This document shows positions 53,234 to 63,029 of a stretch of 64,000 nucleotides of DNA, in pieces. The notes beneath the pieces were generated by a model. It was not told the DNA's origin, did no database searches, and saw only the letters and a program-made list of their open reading frames with translations. The first letter of the stretch is position 1. Each line of letters starts with the position of its first letter. A program made the translations under genes and the position numbers. Location of the stretch: contig NZ_AXAI01000003.1 in assembly GCF_000472425.1 (NCBI RefSeq), forward strand, positions 2,156 through 66,155. Reading direction: 5' to 3'. The DNA comes from Bradyrhizobium sp. Tv2a-2. Its GTDB lineage: Bacteria; Pseudomonadota; Alphaproteobacteria; Rhizobiales; Xanthobacteraceae.

Positions 53234-53894
53234 TGTCTGCAGGTCACGCGGGGACGCGTTGAAGGAAGCATCAGCCGCCTCCCTTTCCGTCGCCCAGGCG
53301 TTTCCGCCTTACAGCGACGGCATGCGCATCGGCCTGCTGGGCGGATCGTTCAATCCGCCGCACCTTGCGCATCGCGCCATCAGCCTGTTTGCGATCAAGC
53401 GGCTCAAGCTTGATCGGGTCTGGTGGCTGGTCACTCCGGGTAATCCGCTGAAGGACCCGGGCGCGCTGCATGCGCTGGAACAGCGCATGCAGCGCGCGCG
53501 CGAGGTCGCCGAGGATCCGCGCATCGACGTGACATGTCTCGAATCCGTCATCGGAACACGCTACACTGTCGACACGATCAATTTCATGCGCCGCCGCGCG
53601 TCGCAGCTGCACTTTGTATGGATCATGGGCGCCGATAACCTCGCGCAATTCCATCGCTGGCAGAACTGGCAGCGCATCGCGATGCAGATCCCAATCGCGG
53701 TAATCGATCGCCCGCCACAAAGCTTTCGCGCACTAACCGCGCCCGCCGGACAGGCCTTGGCGCGCTACCGAATTCCTGAAAACAGGGCCAGCCGGCTCGC
53801 GGAGCTAAGGCCGCCGGCCTGGGTTTTCCTGACCGGGCTCAAGCTCAACCTGTCCTCGACCGGATTAAGGAACCCGGACGGGAGCTGGAAGTAG
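53208..53894 (+). CDS. nadD: Nicotinate-nucleotide adenylyltransferase
   Basis: 228 residues as given; the conserved domain starts at [17 protein letters not shown] (ATG 53,322, 190 residues), and TTG 53,259 is a further candidate, so the true start is uncertain. The longest version overlaps proA by 26 bp. GGSFNPPH is the nucleotidyltransferase H-x-x-H/G-x-F-x-P-x-H signature; [14 protein letters not shown] and C-terminal SSTGLR are also diagnostic. Makes deamido-NAD from nicotinate mononucleotide. Confidence 0.92.
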   Translation: MAADRRGRDVCRSRGDALKEASAASLSVAQAFPPYSDGMRIGLLGGSFNPPHLAHRAISLFAIKRLKLDRVWWLVTPGNPLKDPGALHALEQRMQRAREVAEDPRIDVTCLESVIGTRYTVDTINFMRRRASQLHFVWIMGADNLAQFHRWQNWQRIAMQIPIAVIDRPPQSFRALTAPAGQALARYRIPENRASRLAELRPPAWVFLTGLKLNLSSTGLRNPDGSWK

Positions 53895-54033
53895 AATACA
53901 GCACCGCCGCTGGGGTTAACGGCGGTACTGGATATTGAAACCTTTAACCCCACATGGCTAGTATAACCACGGAGCCCGGATTCGGTCTCCCGCGATACAG
54001 TGAAAGGAATGGTCCCTGGCGACATCTTCTGTA

Positions 54034-54459
54034 TTGTCAAAGAGTGTTTTACCCAAGGCTCAAAAGACCGCGCGTAAAACATCGACCCCAGCTGCGGCCT
54101 TGAAGGCGCAACCCGACGCCGACAAGACGCTGAAGATGATCCTCTCCCGCCTCGACGATATGAAGGCGGAAGAAACGGTCACCATCGACCTTCGCGGCAA
54201 ATCGGCATTTTCCGACTACATGATCGTCACCACGGGCCGGGCCAACCGGCACGTCGGCGCGATCGCGGAAAACGTCAACAAGACGCTGAAGGAAAACGGC
54301 ATCAAGAACATCCATGTCGAAGGCTTGCCCAATTGCGACTGGGTGGTGATTGATTCCGGCGACGTGATCGTCCACGTGTTCAGGCCGGAGGTTCGCGAGT
54401 TCTACAACCTCGAGCGGTTGTGGACCCAAGGACCCTCGGGGGCGAAGGTCGTACAGTAG
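54034..54459 (+). CDS. rsfS: Ribosomal silencing factor RsfS
   Basis: 141 residues from TTG 54,034. Core KTLKMILSRLDDMKAEETVTIDLRGKSAFSDYMIVTTGRANRHVGAIAENV and EGLPNCDWVVIDSGDVIVHVFRPEVREFYNLERLW is typical RsfS/DUF143, which binds L14 and blocks subunit joining in starvation. A CTG at 54,016 is in frame and has AAAGGA 7 bp upstream, so it may be the real start (adds LATSSV). In the conserved nadD-rsfS-rlmH order. Confidence 0.95.
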   Translation: MSKSVLPKAQKTARKTSTPAAALKAQPDADKTLKMILSRLDDMKAEETVTIDLRGKSAFSDYMIVTTGRANRHVGAIAENVNKTLKENGIKNIHVEGLPNCDWVVIDSGDVIVHVFRPEVREFYNLERLWTQGPSGAKVVQ

Positions 54460-54579
54460 CCGAAGCCGGTTTCGCATCGGCCGGAGCGCATGACGTCCGA
54501 GCACGCGCGCATGTTGCGCGCGAGGTGGTTGCGACGCCTTTTCCCCGGCAAACAGTCTCCACTCTGCCGGAAACCATTG

Positions 54580-55062
54580 ATGCGACTTGTCGTCATTGCC
54601 GTCGGCCGGCTGAAACAGGGACCCGAGCGCGAGCTCGCCGAGCGCTACCGCAAGCGCTTCGATGACATCGGCCGCAAGCTCGGCTTTCGCGGCCTCGACA
54701 TCCATGAAATTCCTGAAAGCCGCGCCCGTGACGCGCAAGCCCGGATCGCCGAGGAAGCCGCGGCGATTCGCGCAGCAATCCCGGAAAACTCCGTGCTTGT
54801 CACGCTTGACGAACGCGGCGAAAATGTCGGAAGTCAAGCGTTGGCCCAGCGCCTTGGCCGCTGGCGGGATCAATCGATCCCGAGCGCCGTGTTCGTGATC
54901 GGCGGTGCTGACGGACTTTCGCCCGAATTGGGCCCCAATGAAAAGTCCAGGATCGCTTTCGGGGCTGCGACCTGGCCGCATCAAATGGTACGCGTCATGC
55001 TTCTGGAGCAGCTCTACCGGGCGGCGACCATTTTGTCGGGACATCCATACCACCGCGCTTGA
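54580..55062 (+). CDS. rlmH: 23S rRNA pseudouridine1915 N3-methyltransferase
   Basis: 160 residues from ATG 54,580 (MRLVVIAVGRLKQGPERELAERY). The SPOUT-fold knot residues are visible: VLVTLDERGENVGSQALAQ, FVIGGADGLSPEL, MVRVMLLEQLYRA. Methylates pseudouridine 1915 in helix 69 of 23S rRNA. Upstream in-frame codons lack a good start context. Confidence 0.96.
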   Translation: MRLVVIAVGRLKQGPERELAERYRKRFDDIGRKLGFRGLDIHEIPESRARDAQARIAEEAAAIRAAIPENSVLVTLDERGENVGSQALAQRLGRWRDQSIPSAVFVIGGADGLSPELGPNEKSRIAFGAATWPHQMVRVMLLEQLYRAATILSGHPYHRA

Positions 55063-55121
55063 GAGGCGCAGCAATCGCGCTTTTGGGAAGCGCACGGGAC
55101 AAAGAGCAGCTTTCGGGAAAG

Positions 55122-56474
55122 ATGCAGCGCGCGCAGCCCCACGCTTCCTACCATGACACCGCTCGCCGCAGCGGGCTGGCCGCGCTGACGCTTTCTGTCA
55201 CCCTGCTCTCCGCCGGACTGCTCGGCCCCTGGTCGGCTGCGCAGACACCGGCGCCGCCGCAAGCCGCACCCGGCTCGCCCGACGCGATCAAGCAGCGGTC
55301 GCAGGAACTGGAGGCGGCCCGCGCCGAGCAAACTCGTGCCGCCGAGACCCAGACCAGGCTGCGCGGCGAGATCGCCTCGATCGGGCAGGATCGCAGCAAG
55401 CTCAATCAGCAGCTGATCGACAGCGCTGCCCAGGTGCGCGGGCTTGAAGATCGGATGGCGGCCGCGGAAACGCGGCTGCATTCGCTCGATTCGCGTGAGC
55501 AGGAGCTGCGCAACAATCTCAACTCCCGCCGCGCCGAGGTGATCGAGGTGCTCGCAGCGCTGCAGCGGGCCGGACGGCGCACACCGCCGGCGCTCCTGGT
55601 GCGACCAGAAGACGCGCTGCAATCGCTACGCACGGCGATGCTGCTCGGCGCTGTGGTGCCGGAACTGCGCGCCCGCGCCGAGGTGCTGGCGAGCCAGCTC
55701 GGCGAGCTCGTCGCCTTGCGCAAGACCATAGCCGGCGAGCGCGACCGGCTCGCAGCCGACCGCGACCATTTCAGGGACGATCAGGCCCGGCTCGCGGCGT
55801 TGATCGAGGAGCGGCAGCGCCAGCAGGCGGCGATGGAAAAGGACATGACGACGGAGAGCGCGCGTGCAATTGCGCTCTCAAAGCAGGTCGACGACCTGCA
55901 GGGCCTGATCGCCAAGATGGAACAGGACGTCAAGACGGCGGCGAAGGCGGCCGCGACCGCCAGCCGCCAGGGCACGCCGGTGAGCGGTAACCCGGCGCAG
56001 TTGAAGAATCCCAACCGGACCAGCCCGGCGATTGCCTTCGCCTCAGCCAAAGGCCTGCTCGCCTTCCCGGTCAACGGCAACAAGATTCGCGAGTTCGGCA
56101 GTTCCGACGGCGCTGGTGGCGCAGAAAAGGGCATTTCTTTGGCAGCCCGCCCTGGCGCGCAGGTGACGACGCCCTGCGACGGCTGGATAGTTTATGCCGG
56201 ACCGTTTCGCAGCTATGGTCAACTCTTGATCCTCAATGCCGGTGGCGGGTATCATGTCCTGATCGCTGGGATGGAGCGCATTTCGGTCAATATCGGGCAG
56301 TTTGTTCTGACGGGTGAACCTGTCGCGACCATGGGCACGACGTCCCAGGTGGCGTCGATCTTTGCACCCAATGTCAGTCAGCCCGTGCTCTACGTCGAGT
56401 TCCGTAAGGACGGCACTCCAATTGATCCAAGCCCATGGTGGGCCAGTAAAGAAGGCGAAAAGGTTCGCGGATGA
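55122..56474 (+). CDS. EnvC-like murein hydrolase activator (M23 domain)
   Basis: 450 residues from ATG 55,122; TTG 55,059, overlapping the rlmH stop (TTGA), is an alternative. Signal peptide GLAALTLSVTLLSAGLLGPWSAAQ, then a long coiled coil (about 50-290) and a C-terminal LytM/M23-like domain (GISLAARPGAQVTTPCDGWIVYAGPFRSYGQLLILNAGGGYHVLIAGM). The usual catalytic H-x-G and H-x-H zinc ligands are not intact (e.g. GGGYHVLIAGM), consistent with an activator of amidases rather than an active peptidase. 4-bp overlap with ctpA. Confidence 0.88.
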   Translation: MQRAQPHASYHDTARRSGLAALTLSVTLLSAGLLGPWSAAQTPAPPQAAPGSPDAIKQRSQELEAARAEQTRAAETQTRLRGEIASIGQDRSKLNQQLIDSAAQVRGLEDRMAAAETRLHSLDSREQELRNNLNSRRAEVIEVLAALQRAGRRTPPALLVRPEDALQSLRTAMLLGAVVPELRARAEVLASQLGELVALRKTIAGERDRLAADRDHFRDDQARLAALIEERQRQQAAMEKDMTTESARAIALSKQVDDLQGLIAKMEQDVKTAAKAAATASRQGTPVSGNPAQLKNPNRTSPAIAFASAKGLLAFPVNGNKIREFGSSDGAGGAEKGISLAARPGAQVTTPCDGWIVYAGPFRSYGQLLILNAGGGYHVLIAGMERISVNIGQFVLTGEPVATMGTTSQVASIFAPNVSQPVLYVEFRKDGTPIDPSPWWASKEGEKVRG

Positions 56475-57835
56475 TGCGCAAGACTTCGATAGTTCTCCTC
56501 AGCGCTGCGACGGGCGCGGCATTGACGCTGTTTGTGACTCAGCCGCGCGTGCTGATGGGATCGAGCGCGAGGGCGGCGACCGCCGACACCTATCGCCAGC
56601 TCAATTTGTTCGGCGACGTGTTCGAGCGCGTGCGCAACGACTATGTCGAGAAGCCCGACGACAGCAAGCTGGTGGAATCCGCGATCTCGGGCATGCTGAG
56701 CGGCCTCGATCCGCATTCGAGCTACATGGACGCCAAGAGCTTCCGCGACATGCAGGTGCAGACCCGCGGCGAGTTCGGCGGCCTCGGCATCGAGGTGACC
56801 ATGGAAGACGGCCTGATCAAGGTGGTGTCGCCGATCGACGAGACGCCGGCGTCGCGCGCGGGCATCCTCGCCAATGACATCATCACCCAACTCGACGACG
56901 AGCAGGTGCAGGGCCTCACCCTGAACCAGGCAGTCGAGAAGATGCGCGGGCCGGTCAACACCAAGATCAAGCTCAAGGTGCTTCGCAAGGGCGTGGACAA
57001 TCCGCTCGACATCACGCTGGTGCGCGACAACATCCGCGTCCGATCGGTGCGCTCGCGCGTCGAGGCCGACGACATCGCCTATATCCGCATCACGACCTTC
57101 AACGAGCAGACCACCGAAGGCCTGAAGAAGAGCATCGCGGACCTGCAGAACCAGCTCGGCGACAAGCTGAAGGGCTACATCATCGACCTGCGCAACAATC
57201 CGGGCGGCCTGCTCGAGGAGGCGGTCACCGTCTCCGACGCGGTCCTCGATCACGGCGAGATCGTCTCCACCCGCGGCCGCAACGCCGAAGAGACCCAGCG
57301 CCGCACCGCCCATCCGGGCGACCTGACCAAGGGCAAGCCGGTGATCGTCCTGATCAACGGCGGCTCGGCTTCGGCGTCCGAAATCGTCGCCGGCGCGCTG
57401 CAGGACCACAAGCGGGCGACCCTGGTCGGCACCCGTTCCTTCGGCAAGGGCTCGGTGCAGACCATCATTCCGCTCGGCAGCGGCAACGGCGCGCTGCGTC
57501 TGACCACGGCGCGCTACTACACGCCGTCGGGCAGATCGATCCAGGCCAAGGGCATTGTGCCCGACATCGAGGTTCTGCAGGACGTGCCGGACGAGCTGAA
57601 ATCCCGCACCGACACCAAGGGCGAGGCTTCGCTGCGCGGCCATCTGAAGAACGACGGCGACGAGAAGACCGGCTCGCAGTCCTATGTTCCGCCGGATGCC
57701 AAGGACGACAAAGCACTGAAGATGGCCGACGACCTCCTGCACGGCATCAAGTCCTCGGCGACGACCGCGGCAGTCCCGGCGGCCAGCGATACGCCAGCGG
57801 CGGGCGATAACAAGCCGGCCAAGGCGCAGAACTAA
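56471..57835 (+). CDS. ctpA: Carboxy-terminal processing protease CtpA
   Basis: 454 residues. N-terminal signal/anchor segment (TSIVLLSAATGAALTLFV), PDZ domain (about 90-170, GGLGIEVTMEDGLIKVVSPIDETPASRAGI), and S41 protease core with YIIDLRNNPGGLL, the Ser of GGSASASEIVAGAL (about 300) and the Lys of GTRSFGKGSVQ. Periplasmic processing of proteins, including cell-wall hydrolases; pairing with the EnvC-like gene is conserved. Pro/Ala-rich C-terminus. Confidence 0.95.
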   Translation: MMRKTSIVLLSAATGAALTLFVTQPRVLMGSSARAATADTYRQLNLFGDVFERVRNDYVEKPDDSKLVESAISGMLSGLDPHSSYMDAKSFRDMQVQTRGEFGGLGIEVTMEDGLIKVVSPIDETPASRAGILANDIITQLDDEQVQGLTLNQAVEKMRGPVNTKIKLKVLRKGVDNPLDITLVRDNIRVRSVRSRVEADDIAYIRITTFNEQTTEGLKKSIADLQNQLGDKLKGYIIDLRNNPGGLLEEAVTVSDAVLDHGEIVSTRGRNAEETQRRTAHPGDLTKGKPVIVLINGGSASASEIVAGALQDHKRATLVGTRSFGKGSVQTIIPLGSGNGALRLTTARYYTPSGRSIQAKGIVPDIEVLQDVPDELKSRTDTKGEASLRGHLKNDGDEKTGSQSYVPPDAKDDKALKMADDLLHGIKSSATTAAVPAASDTPAAGDNKPAKAQN

Positions 57836-57865
57836 GCAGCGCAAAGCATCACAGCGACTGCTCGA

Positions 57866-57894
57866 AAAGGCGGCCCAAGAGGCCGCCTTTTTTT
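57866..57894 (+). terminator. Rho-independent terminator after ctpA
   Basis: Stem AGGCGGCC/GGCCGCCT with a 5-nt loop and seven T, 30 bp past the ctpA stop. Confidence 0.9.
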
Positions 57895-57974
57895 GCAGCC
57901 CGCGCCGCGTCCGGCCGGACTGCCGCGGTCACGTCCTGGCGTGGTATCGTTCCCCGACTGATTCGGGATACTTT

Positions 57975-59189
57975 ATGACAGAGACGGTCGACGATTTGAG
58001 CGCCCCGCTCGGCCAGAAGCCGGCGCGCCGCAAGCGCCGCTTCCGCCTGCCTTTCACGGGGACCCAGGGACTGGCAGTGCTGCTTGGCCTGTTTCTGCTC
58101 GCCTTCATCGGCTTCGCCATTTTCAACAATGATCCGCTCGGCGGCGAGCCGATCGCGCGTGTGGCGCTGAACGGGACCACCGACGACGCCAAGAAAGAGG
58201 CCGGGGACGGCAAGGCCATGGAGAAGGCCGCCGCTCCGGCCGCGGGGCATGGCGAGACGGCGGTCACCAAACAGGCTTCCGGTGACCAGAAGACCGTCAC
58301 CATCATCGACGGATCGAACGGCGCACATCATGACGTGGTGATCTCGCCCGAGTCTGGCGACAAGACCGAGAACGCGCCCGGCATCATGGCGGGCGTCGAC
58401 CAGCGGCTGCTGGAGCCGTCGCGCTACGGCATGATCCCGGTGGCCACAGACGGCCTGAAGCCGTTCACGGTCTACGCCGCTGACGCCGACAGGGCGAAGG
58501 CGGCGAAGATGCCGGTGGTCGCGATCGTGATCGGCGGCCTCGGCGTCGGCGCGGCCAAGACCACCGACGCCATCATGAAGCTGCCGGGCGCGGTGACCCT
58601 CGCCTTCACGCCCTATGGCGCCGATCCCGGCAAGCTCGCCGAGCGCGCCCGCGCGCAGCATCACGAGATCCTGCTGCAGGTTCCGATGGAGCCCTACGAT
58701 TATCCGGACAATGATCCGGGGCCGCAGACGCTGCTCACCACGCTCGGGCCGGACCAGAATCTCGACCGGCTCTACTGGCACTTGAGTCGCATTCAGGCCT
58801 ATGTCGGGGTTGCAAACTTCATGGGCGCGCGCTTCATCGCAACCGAACCGGTGATGCAGCCGATCGTGCGCGACGCCGCCAAGCGGGGCCTGGCCTTCTT
58901 CGACGACGGCGCGGCGCCGCGCAGCGTGGCGTCCGCGGTTGCGGGCGCGCAGGCCATGCCGTTCGCCAAGGCCGACCTCATCATCGACGGGGTGCCGACG
59001 CCCGGCGAGATCGATCGCGCTCTGGCCAAGCTCGAGGAACTCGCCAAGGAACGCGGCACGGCCATCGGCGCGGCCTCCGCACTGCCGGTCTCGATCGAGC
59101 GGATCGGCCTCTGGGTCAAAGGGCTCGAGGCCCATGGTGTCCTGCTTGCGCCATTGACAACCGCGATGACGAAATCAAAATCAAGCTGA
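57975..59189 (+). CDS. Divergent polysaccharide deacetylase family protein
   Basis: 404 residues. One membrane segment near residues 35-55 ([18 protein letters not shown]), an Ala/Lys-rich linker, and a C-terminal domain (from about 175) with [61 protein letters not shown], and [11 protein letters not shown]. These are the marks of the DUF610/YibQ divergent deacetylase family, often next to envC-ctpA. Probably envelope-associated; activity not established. Confidence 0.92.
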   Translation: MTETVDDLSAPLGQKPARRKRRFRLPFTGTQGLAVLLGLFLLAFIGFAIFNNDPLGGEPIARVALNGTTDDAKKEAGDGKAMEKAAAPAAGHGETAVTKQASGDQKTVTIIDGSNGAHHDVVISPESGDKTENAPGIMAGVDQRLLEPSRYGMIPVATDGLKPFTVYAADADRAKAAKMPVVAIVIGGLGVGAAKTTDAIMKLPGAVTLAFTPYGADPGKLAERARAQHHEILLQVPMEPYDYPDNDPGPQTLLTTLGPDQNLDRLYWHLSRIQAYVGVANFMGARFIATEPVMQPIVRDAAKRGLAFFDDGAAPRSVASAVAGAQAMPFAKADLIIDGVPTPGEIDRALAKLEELAKERGTAIGAASALPVSIERIGLWVKGLEAHGVLLAPLTTAMTKSKSS

Positions 59190-59257
59190 ACTGGCGGGGG
59201 TGGCGCCCGTCCGGCCGCGCTTTGGCGGCGAAACGGGGCAGAGAGGTGACTTGCGGC

Positions 59258-59761
59258 ATGACGCGCTATGAGGATCTGCCCTATCGAACCTGCGTCGGCA
59301 TGATGCTGATCAATAAGGAAGGGCTGGTTTTCATCGGTCGCCGCACCTCCGGCATCGAGCATGTCGACGAAAGCCACATCTGGCAGATGCCGCAAGGTGG
59401 CGTCGATCCCGGCGAGGACGCCTGGGAAGCCGCCAAGCGCGAGCTCTACGAGGAGACCAGCGTCCGCTCGGTCGAGAAGCTCGGCGAAATCGCGGACTGG
59501 CTCACCTACGACATTCCACGCACGGTGGCGGGGCGCACCTGGAAGGGACGCTATCGCGGCCAGCGGCAGAAATGGTTCGCCATGCGCTTCACCGGCAAGG
59601 ACAGCGAGATCAATGTCGAGCACCCGCCCGGCGGCCACAAGGCAGAGTTCATCGGCTGGCGCTGGGAGCCGATGAAAAATCTCCCGGATTTGATCATTCC
59701 GTTCAAGCGCCCGGTCTACGATCGCGTGGTGCGGGAATTTTTGAAGCTTGCGAAAGGCTGA
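59258..59761 (+). CDS. rppH: RNA pyrophosphohydrolase (Nudix)
   Basis: 167 residues from ATG 59,258 (GAGAGG upstream). [20 protein letters not shown] and the Nudix box [23 protein letters not shown] are RppH-like; so is [16 protein letters not shown]. RppH removes pyrophosphate from the 5' end of mRNA and starts decay. A second, related gene follows at 60,011. Confidence 0.93.
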   Translation: MTRYEDLPYRTCVGMMLINKEGLVFIGRRTSGIEHVDESHIWQMPQGGVDPGEDAWEAAKRELYEETSVRSVEKLGEIADWLTYDIPRTVAGRTWKGRYRGQRQKWFAMRFTGKDSEINVEHPPGGHKAEFIGWRWEPMKNLPDLIIPFKRPVYDRVVREFLKLAKG

Positions 59762-59800
59762 GGTTTCCGGAGCCGTTCCGGGGGCGCGCGCCGCGCGAAC

Positions 59801-59903
59801 TAAAGCATGATCCGGAAAAGTGTGTAGCGGTTTTCCGAAAAGATCATGCTCAATCAAGGACCTAAAGCGCGATGACGATTCAACCAAATCTCATCGCGCT
59901 TTA
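59801..59903 (+). repeat. 103-bp palindromic repeat, copy 1
   Basis: Begins TAAAGCATGATCCGGAAAAG and ends with a hairpin AAAGCGCGATGA...TCATCGCGCTTT. An inverted copy of the same length is at 62,923-63,025. Repeats of this type are scattered between genes in Bradyrhizobium-like genomes. Confidence 0.9.
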
Positions 59904-59904
59904 A

Positions 59905-59956
59905 GGTGCGCAATTGCGCACCTGGGAACCTCGAGATTCCCGATGTGCAATTGCGC
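59905..59956. repeat. Two GC-AATT-GC palindromes next to the 103-bp repeat
   Basis: GGTGCGCAATTGCGCACC is a perfect 18-bp palindrome, and GATGTGCAATTGCGCATC a near-perfect one 25 bp later. They probably belong to a second interspersed repeat or an extended form of the first. Confidence 0.65.
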
Positions 59957-60010
59957 ATCTGAGGTTCGGTGCCGTCGCACCGCCCGGGAATGAGCGCTGA
60001 AAGAAAATCC

Positions 60011-60508
60011 ATGCCGACCGAAAAACCCTACCGCCCCAATGTCGGCATCGCGCTGTTCAACGCGGCCGGCCTGGTCCTGATCGGTCATCGCTTTCGCAGC
60101 GATGGGCCCGAGATCATCCTGCCGGGCCTCGAGTGGCAGATGCCGCAAGGCGGCGTCGATGCAGGCGAGGACCTTCGCGCAGCGGCTGCGCGCGAATTGT
60201 GGGAGGAGACCGGCGTTGTGAAGGCCGGCTATCTCGGCGAGACCGACTGGCTCTCCTACGAGTTTCCACCCTATGACGGCCCACCGCACCGGCTCGGCGG
60301 ATTCGGCGGCCAGCGGCAGAAATGGTTCGCGCTGCGTTTCACCGGCGACGACAGCGAGATCGATCCCCTCTCGGAACGCAACGGCCAGCCGGCCGAATTC
60401 GATGCCTGGCGCTGGGAGCGCCTCGACCGCGTCGCCGGCCTGGTCGTCCCGTTCAGGCGCGAGGTCTATCGCGAGGTGGCGCGGCAATTCGCGAAGTTCG
60501 CGGGGTGA
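60011..60508 (+). CDS. Second RppH-like Nudix hydrolase
   Basis: 165 residues from ATG 60,011; ATG 59,990 is an alternative. YRPNVGIALFNAAGLVLIGHR, Nudix box GGVDAGEDLRAAAARELWEETGV, and [15 protein letters not shown] show clear homology to the gene at 59,258. One of the two is presumably the RppH used for mRNA; the other may act on dinucleoside polyphosphates (both are called RppH/InvA-type). This one lies after an inserted repeat. Confidence 0.92.
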   Translation: MPTEKPYRPNVGIALFNAAGLVLIGHRFRSDGPEIILPGLEWQMPQGGVDAGEDLRAAAARELWEETGVVKAGYLGETDWLSYEFPPYDGPPHRLGGFGGQRQKWFALRFTGDDSEIDPLSERNGQPAEFDAWRWERLDRVAGLVVPFRREVYREVARQFAKFAG

Positions 60509-60538
60509 TTCTCTGTCCCTCGCCGCGCCTGCGGAGCA

Positions 60539-62221
60539 TCAATTCGGTCCCACCGTGAAGGGGCCGACGGCGATGACGTGGCAGTCGGTGTCGCGTTTGG
60601 CGCAATTGGCGAGAGCTTCGTTGACGGCGTTCTGCTCGTTCGCGGCCTTGAGCCCCAGGCCGGGCCGGCCCTGGGTGCCGACCGCAACCGCATTCCATCC
60701 GCTTGCGGCATCATTCAGCCGGCGCGTGACGTCGTCGCGCGCATCGGCGATGATGGACGCGTTACCGGCGGCGTGAAAGAAGCCGGTCGCTTTCATGATG
60801 GTCGGGACCGGGACGACGAAATTGTCGTCGGCGGCCACGATCATGCACGGCACGCCGGCCAGCACGCCGCAGGATTCCAGCGCACGACGCGCCGATTCAT
60901 CGATCGATTCGCCGTTGCTGTTGAAGATGAACTGGCCACCCGGCCCCAGCGCGATGCTGCGCGATTTCCTGGCAGGCACATACATCGCGTCCAGCCGCGC
61001 TTTGCCCTGATCGCGGACCAGCGGCATGTCCTTGGAAGCGAAGGGACGTTCCGTCGGCGGGTCATTCCGGATCCAGGGCTGCGGCGGCATTGGAGGCTTG
61101 CCGTGCTGATAGACCACGGTGTTGCCAATGGCGTAGATCTCGCAATGCCGCCCTCCGCCGGCCGGGTTGCTGTCGGCCCGCTTCTGGCAGAGCTCGAGTG
61201 CCCCATTCCTGGCCGCCTCCTCGCTCGGCTGCCCCACCACGAATCCGGGAACGCCGAGCGTGGTCAGGGCAAAGGCCTTGTGGTCAGCGCCTCCGACATA
61301 TTCGCTGGCAAGGTTAGCCCGCGTCCGTTCGCCGATGAACGGAACGTCCTGGGCCACGATTTTTTCGCCCGGCGCGCTCGACGGCGACGGAGACAGCGGT
61401 GACGGCGACACAGCGTTGGCGGATGTTGGCGCGGGAGACGGCGACGCCGTCAGGCGCGGTGCGGACGTGGCGACCGGGATCTGCGAAGGCGACGGCGCAA
61501 CGGGAGACGCCGCGGCCATCTTCTCCGGCGGCGCGGTGTCCCTCCCGGCCGGCAACTCCAGCTTGGTGAAATAGAGAAAGCCGGCGACGCCGATGGCAAA
61601 CAAGGCGACCACCAGCACCACCGCCGGCCACATCCAACTCGGCGCGCCTGCAGCAGCCGGCTTCGGCGGCGGTTTCTTCACCTGCGGGGTCGCGTACGTT
61701 CCGTCCTCACGCCGCATCGCGACCATGTAGGCATGCACCGGGGTCGGGATGTTCTTGACCTCCTGCTCACCGATATCGGCGAACTGCACCGACAGCTTGT
61801 TGGCGACCTGCTCGTGCACCGCGCGCGAGATGCAGATGCCGCCGACTTCCGCGAGCCCCTCCAGGCGCGCGGCGATGTTGACACCATCGCCAAGCAGGTC
61901 GCCGTCGCGCTCGACCACATCGCCGATGGTGATGCCGATGCGGAAGTTCATCTGCCGGCTCGGCGGATAGGCCATGTTGCGCGTACGCAGACTCTCCTGG
62001 ATGTCGATGGCGCAGCGCACGGCTTCCACCGCGCTCGGAAACTCCGCGAGCACGGCGTCACCCGCAGTGTTGAAGATCCGCCCGCCGGCCTTGGCGATGA
62101 AGTCGTCGGTGACGGCGCGATAGGCGGCCAGACGCCGCAGCGTCTCCTCTTCGTCCTCGGCGACCAGCCGCGAGTAGCCGGCGATATCGGCTGCAAAAAT
62201 CGCAGCGATCTTCCGTTTCAT
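60539..62221 (-). CDS. Class III adenylate/guanylate cyclase with membrane segment and DUF4189 repeats
   Basis: 560 residues. N-terminal cyclase domain: KIAAIFAADIAGYSRLVAEDEEETL (metal-binding Asp), AGGRIFNTAGDAVLAEFPS (second Asp), FRIGITIGDVVERDGDLLGDGVNIAARLE. A transmembrane segment at about 198-220 (WPAVVLVVALFAIGVAGFLYF), a Pro/Ser/Ala-rich linker, and two DUF4189-like repeats (KAFALTTLG..., SRSIALGPGG...). The cyclase should be cytosolic and the DUF4189 part periplasmic, suggesting a sensor-effector protein. Confidence 0.88.
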   Translation of the reverse strand: MKRKIAAIFAADIAGYSRLVAEDEEETLRRLAAYRAVTDDFIAKAGGRIFNTAGDAVLAEFPSAVEAVRCAIDIQESLRTRNMAYPPSRQMNFRIGITIGDVVERDGDLLGDGVNIAARLEGLAEVGGICISRAVHEQVANKLSVQFADIGEQEVKNIPTPVHAYMVAMRREDGTYATPQVKKPPPKPAAAGAPSWMWPAVVLVVALFAIGVAGFLYFTKLELPAGRDTAPPEKMAAASPVAPSPSQIPVATSAPRLTASPSPAPTSANAVSPSPLSPSPSSAPGEKIVAQDVPFIGERTRANLASEYVGGADHKAFALTTLGVPGFVVGQPSEEAARNGALELCQKRADSNPAGGGRHCEIYAIGNTVVYQHGKPPMPPQPWIRNDPPTERPFASKDMPLVRDQGKARLDAMYVPARKSRSIALGPGGQFIFNSNGESIDESARRALESCGVLAGVPCMIVAADDNFVVPVPTIMKATGFFHAAGNASIIADARDDVTRRLNDAASGWNAVAVGTQGRPGLGLKAANEQNAVNEALANCAKRDTDCHVIAVGPFTVGPN

Positions 62222-62382
62222 AAAAGGCAGCCCCGCACTGCATTGGCGGGCGGCAGAATGCCGCCAGACGCGCTGCGGCGCAACCGGCTTTCAGCGCCAT
62301 AGCTAAAGCGCTTAGCTCGAAATGATTGCGATTCTCTGGGCGGCGATGACGAGCCGCGCTAAGGCCTGTTCACCGACAGGCC

Positions 62383-62790
62383 TCAATGCATCCCGGTCGT
62401 GCCGAGCTCTTGCTCGATGCTCTTGAAGTGATCGAGCCGCTCGAGTGCGAGGTCGAGCTCGGAGCCTGCCTGCTCCTTGAGCCGCTCCTCCATCTGCGAG
62501 ATGGTTTCGGACAATTGTCCCCGGTCAAGCTCATCCAGCGAGTGCGCGACCTCGGCGAGCACGGTCAGGCCCTTCTCGGAAAACTCGGCAATGCCGCCGT
62601 GGATGATGATCTTCTCGCGGGCAGAGCCGGTGATGACCGTGAGGATGCCCGGGCGAATCCCGGCAATGATCGGCGCATGGCCCGCCAGGACGCCGAAGTC
62701 GCCCTCGGTGCCGGGAATATCAACCTGGTCGACCTCACCCGAGAAGACGAGCTTTTCCGGCGAGACGAGATTGAAATGGAAGGTGGCCAT
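62383..62790 (-). CDS. atpC: ATP synthase epsilon subunit
   Basis: 135 residues from ATG 62,790 ([40 protein letters not shown]); an upstream in-frame start at 62,817 is less likely. Epsilon/AtpC beta-sandwich followed by C-terminal helices. Central stalk of F1, regulates ATP hydrolysis. Downstream of atpD on the minus strand, separated by a repeat. Confidence 0.96.
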   Translation of the reverse strand: MATFHFNLVSPEKLVFSGEVDQVDIPGTEGDFGVLAGHAPIIAGIRPGILTVITGSAREKIIIHGGIAEFSEKGLTVLAEVAHSLDELDRGQLSETISQMEERLKEQAGSELDLALERLDHFKSIEQELGTTGMH

Positions 62791-62922
62791 GGTCTTTCCG
62801 TTCTCTCCGATCGTCACCCGCGCGGCTGACCCGCGGGTCCATCAATCGAAAATTTTCCCGATGGATTGCCGGGCATCCGGCTCGGAGACGCGCTTCGCGC
62901 TGTTGCCCGGTAATGATGGCTC

Positions 62923-63025
62923 TAAAGCGCGATGAGATTTGGTTGAATCGTCATCGCGCTTTAGGTCTTTGATTGAGCATGATCTTTCCGGAATACCGCT
63001 ACACATTTTTCCGGATCATGCTCTA
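62923..63025 (-). repeat. 103-bp palindromic repeat, copy 2 (inverted)
   Basis: Inverted copy of 59,801-59,903, placed between atpD and atpC inside the ATP synthase operon. The hairpin could affect atpC expression or message processing. Confidence 0.9.
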
Positions 63026-63029
63026 GAGA

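Noticed and set aside
58799..59887. Long minus-strand frame opposite the deacetylase and rppH
   Set aside because: It covers two well-supported plus-strand genes in antisense; typical GC-rich shadow.
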